A stretch of DNA of 64,000 nucleotides from an uncultured Psychrobacter sp. (lineage in GTDB: Bacteria; Pseudomonadota; Gammaproteobacteria; Pseudomonadales; Moraxellaceae), in NCBI GenBank assembly GCA_947495055.1, contig CANLXO010000005.1, positions 1-64,000 on the forward strand, given 5' to 3'. Both the position numbers and the translations under genes were made by a program. Of this stretch, positions 54,363 through 63,249 are shown one piece after another; positions within the stretch are counted from its first letter, which is position 1; each line of letters starts with the position of its first letter. The notes under the pieces were generated by a model. That model was not told where the DNA came from and did not search any database. It saw only the letters and a list, made by a program, of their open reading frames with translations.

Positions 54363-56000
54363 TTAAGGCTCAAAGTCTTTGGCGGTTTTGACGTCTTTGA
54401 TCTCAGCATTGATATTTGCAAGCAAAGACGGCGCGCTTCGAGCTTGTGCGGTGCTTTGTAGTTTCTTAGTTAGCTGCTGAGCTTGGTTTAACGAGGTCAA
54501 AGCACTATCATAGCGCCCACTCCACAATTGGGTTTGACTGCGGTAGCGTAGTGCATTAATCGTAGCAATATCAGCCAATGCCTTTGAATCCGTCGTTTTG
54601 GCCAGTTTTTCATTAGCCAGCTGCATACTTTGCCATGCATAACGATCGCTTGGGTCTTGCTGCGTGAGCGACTTTACTAAAGCTTGTGCTTGCGCGGGCT
54701 GATTACTATTGGTCAAAGCCTCAGCTAAATACAGCCGCAAATCACGACGCTCAGGGTACAGGCGCTGCTGGCTTTGTAATAATTGCGCAGCCTGCTGCCA
54801 CTTGCCTTGATCACTGAGTATTTGGCTATAAGTAATTGACAATAAAGGCTCAAGCATCTGGCGCTGGGCGATTGGCAGAGTCTGTAGCTCATTCATGATA
54901 TCTTTGGCATTAGCATAACGCTGCTGATCGCCGTACCAGTACATCAGCGCAACTTTAGCCCCAAGGCTATTATTAGCAGCGGTCTTAAGAGCAGTCTCAG
55001 AGACATGTTTGCCCGTGACCTGTACGCGCCAGTGCAATAGATCAAATAGCGCTTGATGACGCTGCTGCTCACTTAAGCTCAAGGACGAGTAACGCTGGGC
55101 CCGCGTCTGTGCTTCGCTCAAACGCTCATTGCTAAGCGGATGCGAGCGTACAAAACTTGGCATAAATTGATTGGCAGTTTGATTAAGCTGGCTTCTTTGA
55201 TTCATAGTCGCAAAAAATCTAGGCATCGCTCTTGGGTCATAGCCCGCTTGCGTCATGATTTGCATACCGACCCGATCTGCCTCACGCTCATTGCTACGAC
55301 TAAAGGCCATGCTACTATTCATCGATGCCGTCTGACTACCCGCCATCACTGCCGCCGCTGCATTACCATCAACCGCAGAAGCCGCGATAGCAGCGAGCAT
55401 TCCGCCGATTTGCATCAGCAGTGCTTTTTTACGCTCATCTGCACCGCTCTCATAATGACGCTGACTGATATGCGCCACCTCATGAGCGACGACGCTTGCC
55501 AGCTCATCCATGCTACTTGCGGCAAGTATCGTACCTGTATTGATACCGATAACGCCGCCTGGCGCTGCAAAAGCATTGATACTTGGATTATCTATGAGTA
55601 CTAACCCCATAGGCGCTTGCTGACGCGCTTGAGCATTAATGCGCCATGTCATGTCCTTGACAGTCTGTTGAATCCAAGGATCATGCTCCATTTTGACCCG
55701 ACCATTGATATTTTGCAGTGACCATGCCCCAAGCATTTTGTTTTGATACTGCTCATCAAAGCTCAAGCCTGAACCGCGCAAACTTGGCAGCTCTAATGTC
55801 TCAGGCTCCATGACTTGCCATGAGTTTTTGACATAGCTAGCCGCCGACGCAGGCGCAGACCACAGCACTGTGCATAGCGCACAACTAAGGGCTATCGATA
55901 AAGGCTTGGCGCTTTTATATGCTGTCAATGCAGCGCTGCTCTTAGCTGAGCGGTTTAGACGAGAGTCGTACTGAGTAGAGTGGTACTGAGTATAGTACAA
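54363..56000 (-). CDS. bepA: Periplasmic M48 metalloprotease, BepA (YfgC)-like
   Basis: 545 residues. It should aid assembly or removal of stalled outer-membrane proteins. A signal peptide ends near ASA (residue 53). The zinc motif is HEVAH (173-177), with the third ligand Glu in SNEREADRVGM. The C-terminal half has several TPR-like helical repeats (about 310-525). The extended N-terminus before the signal core (about 30 residues) suggests a later start may be used. It is monocistronic. Confidence 0.9.
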   Translation of the reverse strand: MYYTQYHSTQYDSRLNRSAKSSAALTAYKSAKPLSIALSCALCTVLWSAPASAASYVKNSWQVMEPETLELPSLRGSGLSFDEQYQNKMLGAWSLQNINGRVKMEHDPWIQQTVKDMTWRINAQARQQAPMGLVLIDNPSINAFAAPGGVIGINTGTILAASSMDELASVVAHEVAHISQRHYESGADERKKALLMQIGGMLAAIAASAVDGNAAAAVMAGSQTASMNSSMAFSRSNEREADRVGMQIMTQAGYDPRAMPRFFATMNQRSQLNQTANQFMPSFVRSHPLSNERLSEAQTRAQRYSSLSLSEQQRHQALFDLLHWRVQVTGKHVSETALKTAANNSLGAKVALMYWYGDQQRYANAKDIMNELQTLPIAQRQMLEPLLSITYSQILSDQGKWQQAAQLLQSQQRLYPERRDLRLYLAEALTNSNQPAQAQALVKSLTQQDPSDRYAWQSMQLANEKLAKTTDSKALADIATINALRYRSQTQLWSGRYDSALTSLNQAQQLTKKLQSTAQARSAPSLLANINAEIKDVKTAKDFEP

Positions 56001-56227
56001 GGGCGTATCCTATGCGGTGAGCAGATATCAGCTTTGACTATACGAGCTTGTTTGGCGCAAATCAATTTTAGTCTGCTGATAGCTACCAATATCCAAGCAG
56101 GCGTCACTTTTTAGTAACACTTGCTTGTGATTTTGGCGAGTCAAACATGCTGTTAAACATTTCAGAGACGACTGAGCTACCGCTATTTGCTACAATGACA
56201 CGCTACTGTATAAAGGGGCTTACTCCT

Positions 56228-56659
56228 ATGTCCATCGAACCTACTTCTACTACTTATTATGACCTCTCAAAGCTACCCGCTACTGAGCGATCAGTCGTAC
56301 AGGATTTGATTGAGCGCCTCCCTAAAGATAGTGATCAAGCATCCTTGGCAAATTCTACTGCAGATTTGTCCATAACAGCATTCGTCGATGGGCGCAATCT
56401 ATCTTGCCCTATGCCACTACTTAAAACTAAAGTGGCGCTGCGGCAAGTAGTAGACGGTGACTCACTCTATGTCGTCGCAACTGACCCCAACTCACAAGCA
56501 GATATTGTCGCTTTTTGTGAGCAAAGTCAGATGACCAACGCTACAAGCTCATTATCTTTGGCAGTCAACACTACAAGTGAGATAAAGCCAGATAGCAATC
56601 TAGCAACATCATTCGATACAATATATCACTTCATCATTACCAAAACTGATAGTAACTAA
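56228..56659 (+). CDS. TusA-like sulfurtransferase family protein
   Basis: 143 residues from the ATG at 56228, which follows AAAGGGG. The C-terminal half is a TusA fold with the sulfur-carrying Cys in NLSCPMPLLKTKVAL. The first about 55 residues are an extra polar stretch not found in E. coli TusA (81 residues). It could carry sulfur for tRNA or cofactor thiolation; partners are not nearby. Confidence 0.85.
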   Translation: MSIEPTSTTYYDLSKLPATERSVVQDLIERLPKDSDQASLANSTADLSITAFVDGRNLSCPMPLLKTKVALRQVVDGDSLYVVATDPNSQADIVAFCEQSQMTNATSSLSLAVNTTSEIKPDSNLATSFDTIYHFIITKTDSN

Positions 56660-56745
56660 GCGTCTCTATCCTTTACAATTAATACAAATACACCTTTGCT
56701 TACTTAGTTATAAATACTTAGTTAAAAATACTCAAGGTCAAGAAT

Positions 56746-57852
56746 ATGGCTACCAAATCAGCAAGCGACAATAACAACCGCAAAAAAAACGACAAGGTGC
56801 AAGACAAAACTGCGCCAGACAATGCTGTGCAAAATGATGAGACGTCTAATATAAAAACAGCGGCAGGCAAAACCTTGACGCCTGCGAAAAGTGAAGCTCG
56901 TACCGCAGCGCTCAAGGCTGCCGCACAAAGACCACCTTATGATGCGAGTAAATTGGGCGATACCAGTACCCGTGACTTGGTGCCTGCGATGCCAACGCAT
57001 CTGTCAGCGCCTGGCGTGAACTTAGGGGCATACATTAATACTGTGCATCAAATCCCTATCCTAACGCCAACACAAGAGCAAGAGCTGGCTCATCGCTATT
57101 ACGATGAAGGCGATGTCGAAGCGGCGCGCCTGCTCGTTATGTCGCATCTGCGTTTTGTCATTCATATTGCGCGTAGTTATTCAGGATATGGTCTGCCGCA
57201 AGCGGATCTGATTCAAGAAGGTAACTTGGGACTGATGAAAGCGGTCAAACGCTTTGATCCCAATAAAGGCGTGCGTTTGGTGTCTTTTGCCGTACATTGG
57301 ATCAAAGCTGAGATTCACGAGTTTGTCATTCGCAATTGGCGCATCGTTAAAGTGGCGACCACCAAAGCGCATCGCAAATTGTTTTTTAATTTGCGTAGCC
57401 TTAAAAAGACTAACAATCAGCTCACTTTAGAAGAAGCGGATGCTATCGCTAAAGATTTAAATGTCACGCGCAAACAAGTGCTCGAGATGGAGTCGCGCCT
57501 AACTTCTTATGATGCGTCATTTGAGGCGCAATCAAGTGATGATGATGACGGTCGTTACGCGCCGCAACTGTTTTTAGAGGACGGTATCGATCCTGCTGAG
57601 CAGTTAGAAGAAGCTGACTGGGAGGAGAATAACTCCTCGGCGCTACTGGCTGCTATGGAGACCTTGGATGATCGTTCGCGCGATATTGTCGAGCAGCGCT
57701 GGCTCACTGAGCAAAAATCAACCTTGCATGAGCTGGCGGCGGTCTACTCGATATCGGCTGAGCGCGTGCGTCAGATCGAAAAGAACGCTATGGACAAGAT
57801 TCGTGAGGCGATGACGATTGAGAGCGTTATACTGCCAGATGACATTCAATAA
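56746..57852 (+). CDS. rpoH: RNA polymerase heat-shock sigma factor RpoH (sigma-32)
   Basis: 368 residues. Region 2 is GYGLPQADLIQEGNLGLMKAVKRFDPNKGVRLVSFAVHWIKAEIHEFV, of which the RpoH box QRKLFFNLR appears as HRKLFFNLR. Region 4 ends in ISAERVRQIEKNAMDKIR. The first about 75 residues, rich in Lys, Ala and Asn, are an added tail compared with E. coli (284 residues). AAGG precedes the ATG. Confidence 0.95.
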   Translation: MATKSASDNNNRKKNDKVQDKTAPDNAVQNDETSNIKTAAGKTLTPAKSEARTAALKAAAQRPPYDASKLGDTSTRDLVPAMPTHLSAPGVNLGAYINTVHQIPILTPTQEQELAHRYYDEGDVEAARLLVMSHLRFVIHIARSYSGYGLPQADLIQEGNLGLMKAVKRFDPNKGVRLVSFAVHWIKAEIHEFVIRNWRIVKVATTKAHRKLFFNLRSLKKTNNQLTLEEADAIAKDLNVTRKQVLEMESRLTSYDASFEAQSSDDDDGRYAPQLFLEDGIDPAEQLEEADWEENNSSALLAAMETLDDRSRDIVEQRWLTEQKSTLHELAAVYSISAERVRQIEKNAMDKIREAMTIESVILPDDIQ

Positions 57853-57884
57853 ATATTTATGATGGTATCTAAGGCTAGATAATA

Positions 57885-58250
57885 ATGAACTGGATTGGTA
57901 TTGGTGCGCTCAATATGGCGATTGCTGTGGGACTTGGCGCATTTGGTGCTCACGGTCTCAAAGGCATCGCTGACGCGCAGCAGCTGGGCTGGTGGCATAC
58001 CGCGACACTTTATTTGCTGGTTCATGCTTTAGGGTTGTTGATTGCCGGTTTGCTTATTCGCTTAAATTATGCGACTCAAATGACGGCTTGGTTATTGCAA
58101 ATCGGGGTGATTATATTTGCTGGTAGTTTGTATGCGATGACTTTGGGCGCGCCGCGTTGGTTTGGCGCGATTACGCCTATTGGCGGCGTATTAATGATAG
58201 CGGGATGGGTTTGGCTTGCTGTCACCACGTTTCGTAGCACAACCAGTTAG
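57885..58250 (+). CDS. DUF423 family inner-membrane protein (YgdD-like)
   Basis: 121 residues with four membrane helices. The start (LNMAIAVGLGAFGAHGLK) and the end (YAMTLGAPRWFGAITPIGGVLMIAGW) are family hallmarks. Function unknown. It lies 32 bases after rpoH, so they may share a transcript. Confidence 0.9.
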   Translation: MNWIGIGALNMAIAVGLGAFGAHGLKGIADAQQLGWWHTATLYLLVHALGLLIAGLLIRLNYATQMTAWLLQIGVIIFAGSLYAMTLGAPRWFGAITPIGGVLMIAGWVWLAVTTFRSTTS

Positions 58251-58301
58251 TTATCAATGCTAAATGAATGAATACGAAATGAATGAACAGGAATAAGTGT
58301 T

Positions 58302-58499
58302 ATGAGTACAATCGAGGTCAACGGCAAAACTATGCAGACTACCCATCAGACAGTACAACTTGTGGTTAACGAGTTGGGACTCAGTCAGGGTCGCTATGCG
58401 GTCAAGGTGAATGACAAACTCATAGCGCATGCTGATCTAGCTAAAACTAAAGTGGTTGATGGCACGAATATTGAAGTGGTACAGCACGACGATTTATAA
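58302..58499 (+). CDS. ThiS/MoaD-like beta-grasp protein lacking the Gly-Gly tail
   Basis: 65 residues. The order IEVNGK, a LVVNELGL helix, RYAVKVNDKLI and GTNIEVVQH matches ThiS, the sulfur carrier of thiazole synthesis. A working ThiS must end in Gly-Gly to be adenylated and thiocarboxylated; this one ends QHDDL, with no GG in any frame nearby. thiG does not follow. AGGAATAAGTGTT precedes the ATG. It may be a decayed ThiS or a relative with another job. Confidence 0.75.
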   Translation: MSTIEVNGKTMQTTHQTVQLVVNELGLSQGRYAVKVNDKLIAHADLAKTKVVDGTNIEVVQHDDL

Positions 58500-58513
58500 T
58501 AAATACTTGCAAA

Positions 58514-58548
58514 AAAACCTCAACCGTATCACGTGTTGAGGTTTTTTT
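58514..58548. terminator. Bidirectional terminator between the ThiS-like gene and hpf
   Basis: AACCTCAAC/GTTGAGGTT around a 10-base loop, with an A run before and a T run after, between convergent genes. Confidence 0.88.
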
Positions 58549-58567
58549 GTTTTTAGCTCATTGGTTT

Positions 58568-58948
58568 TTAGCTCATTGGAGAGGCTTCATCGTCTCCGAT
58601 CTCATCAAATCGTCCTTCGCGTCCAGCGCCCTGCGTCTTTTTGCGCTCTTGACGGGTTTTATACTTACGGACTTGCCTATCAAGCTTGTCTGCCATCTCA
58701 TTGATGGCTTTATACATATCATCCTCTAAAGCTTGGACAAACATCTCTTGACCTGAAACACGCAAAATAGCTTCTGCTTTGTGGCTTTTTTTACCGCCAT
58801 CACTAGCGCCGCTATTGTCTAGTGACAAGATCACTTTCACACTTTGTATTTGATCAAAATGACGCTCAATTTTGGCGAGCTTTTCGCGTACTGAGGTGTC
58901 CATAGCTTCGGTTACACTGATATGGTGACCACTGATAGATACATTCAT
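58568..58948 (-). CDS. hpf: Ribosome hibernation promoting factor (HPF/RaiA family)
   Basis: 126 residues from the ATG at 58948, which follows AAGGAC; a frame from 59065 is unlikely. The S30AE domain starts MNVSISGHHISVTEAM and includes LRVSGQEMFVQALEDDMYKAINEMADKLDRQVRKYK. A basic tail (KTRQERKKTQ) and an acidic end follow. Longer than E. coli HPF (95), shorter than the long form (about 190). It lies downstream of rpoN, as in many Proteobacteria. Confidence 0.9.
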   Translation of the reverse strand: MNVSISGHHISVTEAMDTSVREKLAKIERHFDQIQSVKVILSLDNSGASDGGKKSHKAEAILRVSGQEMFVQALEDDMYKAINEMADKLDRQVRKYKTRQERKKTQGAGREGRFDEIGDDEASPMS

Positions 58949-59065
58949 ATTGTTGTCCTTATGGTTATCGTTCTTATTTATGAGCAGACAGTACATTCCT
59001 ATACTTATCTGCTTTATCTCACCAATAATGAATAAAACCGAATCGATTGATTGATAACTGATCAT

Positions 59066-59397
59066 CTTAAAATGGCTTGTCCTTTTTCATCCACCATCTT
59101 ACTAAGTTCAATACCTTATTGATGCTTCTCTAATTTGTCATGAAAGCACCTAAGTAGCAAGACAACAAAATGTAAGCAAATGTAATAATATGAGTCATTG
59201 CACAAATATTTCTATATAATCAAAAAATTTTATTTTTATATTCTAATTTTGCTATAAACAGCTACAGTCGCTGCACTATAAAATAAATACTCTGCTATTA
59301 GGATAAATTTTGCGTCGTCTCAAAAGAGCAGCACGCAAAGAAAACTTGTACCAGTAGCACGGTCTAATCTGTGTATTTAGAATCAGTTATTAGTACT
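59066..59397. other. Intergenic region between rpoN and hpf
   Basis: About 330 A/T-rich bases (450 counting from the hpf start). It probably contains an hpf promoter. No clear RNA, repeat or gene is seen. Confidence 0.4.
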
Positions 59398-61020
59398 CTA
59401 ATATTTTTGTTTACGCTGGGTTGAAGAGCCAATATTCATAGCTTCTCGGTACTTGGCGACAGTTCGTCTAGCGATCTCGATACCCTGCTCTGCTAGCTGC
59501 GTTTGTATACGGCTATCGGACAAGGGTTTTTTGGCGTCTTCATCCGTGATGAGCTGCTTGATCATCGCACTAATAGCGGTTGAGGACACATCACCTTCGC
59601 TACTACTCACGTGCGATGAGAAAAAGTGCTTGAGTGAAAACAGCCCCTGCGGCGTTAAAATACTCTTGCTAGTGGTCAAACGTGAAACCGTAGATTCGTG
59701 CAACTCAACCTCTTCTGCGATGTCCTTTAAGATGAGCGGCTGCATAGCGGTTGCTCCTTGACGCAAAAACCCTTGCTGGCGGCGCACAATACTGGTCGCC
59801 ACTTTTAAGAGGTTCTGATTGCGCTCCTCGATACTGCGAATAAATAACCTAGCGTCGGTTAGATTTTCTTTCAAATACTGATTATCAGGACTGTCATCAC
59901 CGCGCTTAACTAAGCTTGCGTACTCTTGATTGACGCGCAGTTTGGGCAAGGTTTCAGGATTGAGGCGAACGTGCCAGCCTTCATCGGATAGCGATTGTTG
60001 ATGACTTGATACCTCTTGGTCGGGTAATGTTTGATTTGACCAGTGGTCTTTTTGCCGTATTGGCGTCACCAAAACATCAGGAATATCATAGCTATCAGGA
60101 GCGCGGGTATAATCTGGCTGATCACTTTGAAAAGACAAGCCTGGTGAAGGGTTCAAGGTACGCAATAATTCAAGCGCTGGGGTGATACGCGCGGCTGGCA
60201 GTCCCGTCATCTCAGTCAAGGCTTTGATATTGTTACTGACCAGATGCTCACTGGCGCTCAGTAGTGCCTGCGCATCTTGTAGATACTGGGTGCTGGCCTC
60301 TAATTTGGACAACTGTATGGCTAGGCACTCACTTAGACTACACGCCCCAACGCCTAAGGGATCACAAGATTGAATAATGCGTAGAACCGCTTGTATCTCA
60401 TCGTATTCAACGCGCTCCTCCCACTGATAGAAGCTGGCCATAGTTGCAAAGCTTTGGGCTAGCTCATCGATATCTAAGCGCACAAAACCCATATCGTCCA
60501 TAGAATCAATCAAATACTGTGCAATTAGTGCATCGGTACTCGATAGGCGTTTAAAGTTGAGCTGCCAGCGCACATAGTCTTGAATAGTCGCCTGCGTACT
60601 GCCTTGATAACGCTCCATCTCATCGAAATCTATTGCGCTTGAGCCTGTACCGCTAGGCGCTGCCGACGCATAGTTACCCGTGTCATAGCTGTCGCTATCG
60701 AAACTGTCATCAGAGCTGTCAAAGCTATCATTGTCATCACTAAAAGCATCGGCGTCTTTTGAGGTGTCCTTGTCTGATGCCTGATTCCAAGTTTCAAGCG
60801 ACAAGGCTTCGCTCAACTCGTCGTCTATATCATCTAAGCGCTCAAACTCCTCTTCTTCATCTTCAATACGTTCAAGCAAAGGATTACTATCGAGCTTGAT
60901 TTGCACCTCTTGCGCCAGCTCAAGACTTGAGAGCTGAAGCAGTTTGATCGCCTGCTGCATCTGCGGCGTCAGCTTTAGTGAGGTACCAAGACTGGTTGCA
61001 AGTCCGAACGACATACTCAT
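59398..61020 (-). CDS. rpoN: RNA polymerase sigma-54 factor RpoN
   Basis: 540 residues. The N-terminal activator-interacting region is Gln/Leu rich (LTPQMQQAIKLLQLSSLELAQEV). A long acidic region II (about residues 48-120, Asp/Ser runs) is followed by the core-binding domain. The DNA-binding part has ESTVSRLTTSKSILTPQGLFSLKHFF and ends with the RpoN box ARRTVAKYREAM. It should serve the pilA promoter at 7.6 kb. Confidence 0.96.
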   Translation of the reverse strand: MSMSFGLATSLGTSLKLTPQMQQAIKLLQLSSLELAQEVQIKLDSNPLLERIEDEEEEFERLDDIDDELSEALSLETWNQASDKDTSKDADAFSDDNDSFDSSDDSFDSDSYDTGNYASAAPSGTGSSAIDFDEMERYQGSTQATIQDYVRWQLNFKRLSSTDALIAQYLIDSMDDMGFVRLDIDELAQSFATMASFYQWEERVEYDEIQAVLRIIQSCDPLGVGACSLSECLAIQLSKLEASTQYLQDAQALLSASEHLVSNNIKALTEMTGLPAARITPALELLRTLNPSPGLSFQSDQPDYTRAPDSYDIPDVLVTPIRQKDHWSNQTLPDQEVSSHQQSLSDEGWHVRLNPETLPKLRVNQEYASLVKRGDDSPDNQYLKENLTDARLFIRSIEERNQNLLKVATSIVRRQQGFLRQGATAMQPLILKDIAEEVELHESTVSRLTTSKSILTPQGLFSLKHFFSSHVSSSEGDVSSTAISAMIKQLITDEDAKKPLSDSRIQTQLAEQGIEIARRTVAKYREAMNIGSSTQRKQKY

Positions 61021-61257
61021 GAAAGGGTTATTACACTCCAGTATAATTAGGCTATTGATGGTTGGGATAAATGTGGCTAATGCGGCATTAGCATTATGCG
61101 TTTATGACGATAGCATTTTTTATGATAATTTTGCTATGATAATTTATTCCCTTATCTAAAAACGCTTACTTATCTATAGCTTATAAGTGACTCTAAAATT
61201 TAAATATTATTGATAAAAACAACGATTTGATAAATCTTAACAACTACTGAGCTTATT

Positions 61258-62157
61258 ATGAATCATGCTAACCAAGAATCCGTTACCGTCGCCGCCGTAC
61301 AGCTAAATAGTCAACAGGACGTAGACGCCAACCTTACCGCTATAAAATCTGCTATTAGTGAGGCAAGCGAACAAGGTGCAAGCCTTGTCGTACTACCAGA
61401 GAACTGCTGTAGTATGGGCGCGCAACATGCCACCGCCGAGCGCTTTGACGAGATATCGACAACGCTAGCAAGTTATGCTCGCGCGCATCATATTTATCTG
61501 TTAGCAGGTACGCAGCCGTGTTTTTCTCGCCCTGATGGCGTGATCGTCCCTGATGGACGTCTGCGTCAAGTCAGTCAACTGTTTGCACCAGATGGCACTC
61601 AAATCGCACGCTATGACAAGATTCATCTGTTTACCGCTACCGTTGCTGATAAGCAAGGCAGCTATAACGAAGCGGCGACCTTTGAGCCGGGGACGCAGAC
61701 GGTGGTTGCGCCGATTGAGATCAATAATAGCGTCTATCAATTGGGCATGATGGTCTGTTTTGACTTACGTTTCCCTGCACTCGCGCAGCGTTTGCGTCAA
61801 GCGGGCGCGAACATATTAAGCGCGCCTTCTGCTTTTACTTATATGACAGGACAGGCGCACTGGTCATTATTATTGCAAGCGCGCGCACTTGATAGTCAAT
61901 GTATGGTCATAGGCGCGGCACAAGGCGGTGAGCACTTTGGCAAAAACGGCAATAGTCGTCAGACATGGGGTCATAGCGCTATCACAGACTACAACGGCAA
62001 AGTGATAAACAGCTACGATCACAGCGCGTTTGATAGCTCTGATCACGACAATACTAACAAAAAAGACTATACACTTGTACTTGCAGCCTTGGATAAGCCT
62101 GCGCAAGAAGATGCAAGGCAAAAAATGCCTATCTTTCAATGTCATCGTTTGGCCTGA
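61258..62157 (+). CDS. Carbon-nitrogen hydrolase (nitrilase family, Nit-type amidase)
   Basis: 299 residues. The catalytic Glu-Lys-Cys set is visible: VVLPENC, YDKIHLF and MVCFDLRFP. These are typical of the Nit1/Nit2 and omega-amidase branch; repair hydrolysis of deaminated glutathione is a common role. An insert (about residues 83-98) and a C-terminal polar insert are extra. It is convergent with xerC. Confidence 0.88.
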   Translation: MNHANQESVTVAAVQLNSQQDVDANLTAIKSAISEASEQGASLVVLPENCCSMGAQHATAERFDEISTTLASYARAHHIYLLAGTQPCFSRPDGVIVPDGRLRQVSQLFAPDGTQIARYDKIHLFTATVADKQGSYNEAATFEPGTQTVVAPIEINNSVYQLGMMVCFDLRFPALAQRLRQAGANILSAPSAFTYMTGQAHWSLLLQARALDSQCMVIGAAQGGEHFGKNGNSRQTWGHSAITDYNGKVINSYDHSAFDSSDHDNTNKKDYTLVLAALDKPAQEDARQKMPIFQCHRLA

Positions 62158-62199
62158 TATTGCTATAACGCTGAGTATTAAAAAGCGCTTTTATAACTC

Positions 62200-63195
62200 T
62201 TACTCTATTTCGTTTTGTGGATGGCTTGCACGTGGATGGGCGCGATCATAGACTTGGGTCAGTTTGGCAAAATCAACATGAGTATAAATCTGCGTGGTAC
62301 TAATATCACTGTGTCCTAGCATCTCTTGCACCGCCCGCAGATCACCGCTACCTGAGAGCATATGCGAGGCAAAACAGTGGCGTAGCAGATGCGGATACAT
62401 GTTTTGGGCGATACCTGCGCGCAGAGCGGCAACCTTGAGACGCTGCTGTACCGCTCGAGTTGAGAGCCTAGTGCCCAGCTTTTCACTGATAAATAAAGCG
62501 CTATCGACTTGCTCTACCCACAGATTGCGATGCGGTAAGTAGCGCCTAATGGCATCGCTTGCTTTAGCCCCTATCGGCACAAGGCGGGTCTTATTACCTT
62601 TACCCGTCACGCGCACGCGCAAATCAGACAGATCGATATCCGTCATATTAAGGGCAACCAGCTCACCGACACGCAGACCACTGCTATAGAGTAGCTCAAA
62701 CATCGCCTTATCCCGCAGCCACAAACGCGCTTGTTCTGGCGTATCAGGAGCAGGCTGATCAAGCAGCTGGGTGAGCATATCGATATCAGCAATAGAGGGT
62801 AGCGGGCGCGGACTGCGTTTGAGCTGATAGCCTGTCGTTGGATTGATCCGAGCAAGGCCCTCCTCAATAAGCCAGCCATAAAAATGCCGAATCGCTGACA
62901 GCTCTTGCTGAACGCTGGCAAGAGCGAGCTTATCTTCATCAAGGCGAAAAGAGATGTACTGAGCCAATTGACGCTTATCGCAGCGCGTCCACGTCAAGCG
63001 CTTACCGCGCAAAAACAGCGCCAACTGATTAACCCCAGAAAAGTAAGCACTCAAAGTGTGCTCTGAGTGGTTGCGTACCTTGAGCGTGCTTAACCAGCGA
63101 TTGACGGGTATTAATAAATTATTTAACTCAGTATCTAACTCTAGCGTATTGGCTAAGTCTGTCGTTATCCAAGGCTGACTGTTGGCAGTAGACAT
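62200..63195 (-). CDS. xerC: Tyrosine recombinase XerC
   Basis: 331 residues. It resolves chromosome dimers at dif with XerD. The N-terminal SAM-like domain (HSEHTLSAYFSGVNQLALFL) and the catalytic residues Arg in SSGLRVGELV, Lys in GKGNKTR, HLLRH, the His of GHSDISTT and Tyr in IYTHVDF are all present. The context dapF-xerC on one strand is the usual gammaproteobacterial order. Confidence 0.92.
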   Translation of the reverse strand: MSTANSQPWITTDLANTLELDTELNNLLIPVNRWLSTLKVRNHSEHTLSAYFSGVNQLALFLRGKRLTWTRCDKRQLAQYISFRLDEDKLALASVQQELSAIRHFYGWLIEEGLARINPTTGYQLKRSPRPLPSIADIDMLTQLLDQPAPDTPEQARLWLRDKAMFELLYSSGLRVGELVALNMTDIDLSDLRVRVTGKGNKTRLVPIGAKASDAIRRYLPHRNLWVEQVDSALFISEKLGTRLSTRAVQQRLKVAALRAGIAQNMYPHLLRHCFASHMLSGSGDLRAVQEMLGHSDISTTQIYTHVDFAKLTQVYDRAHPRASHPQNEIE

Positions 63196-63249
63196 TTTTA
63201 TTACCCCTTATTTATCAAGCCTGAGCTATCAAAAATCAGCTATTAAACA

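Noticed and set aside
55140..55604. 154-codon open frame antisense to the BepA-like gene
   Set aside because: It overlaps the HEVAH protease domain on the other strand; its composition (His, Arg, Cys rich) is that of a shadow frame.
62180..62192. AAAAGCGCTTTT palindrome between the nitrilase-family gene and xerC
   Set aside because: There is no loop beyond the palindrome and only a short T run; too weak to call a terminator.
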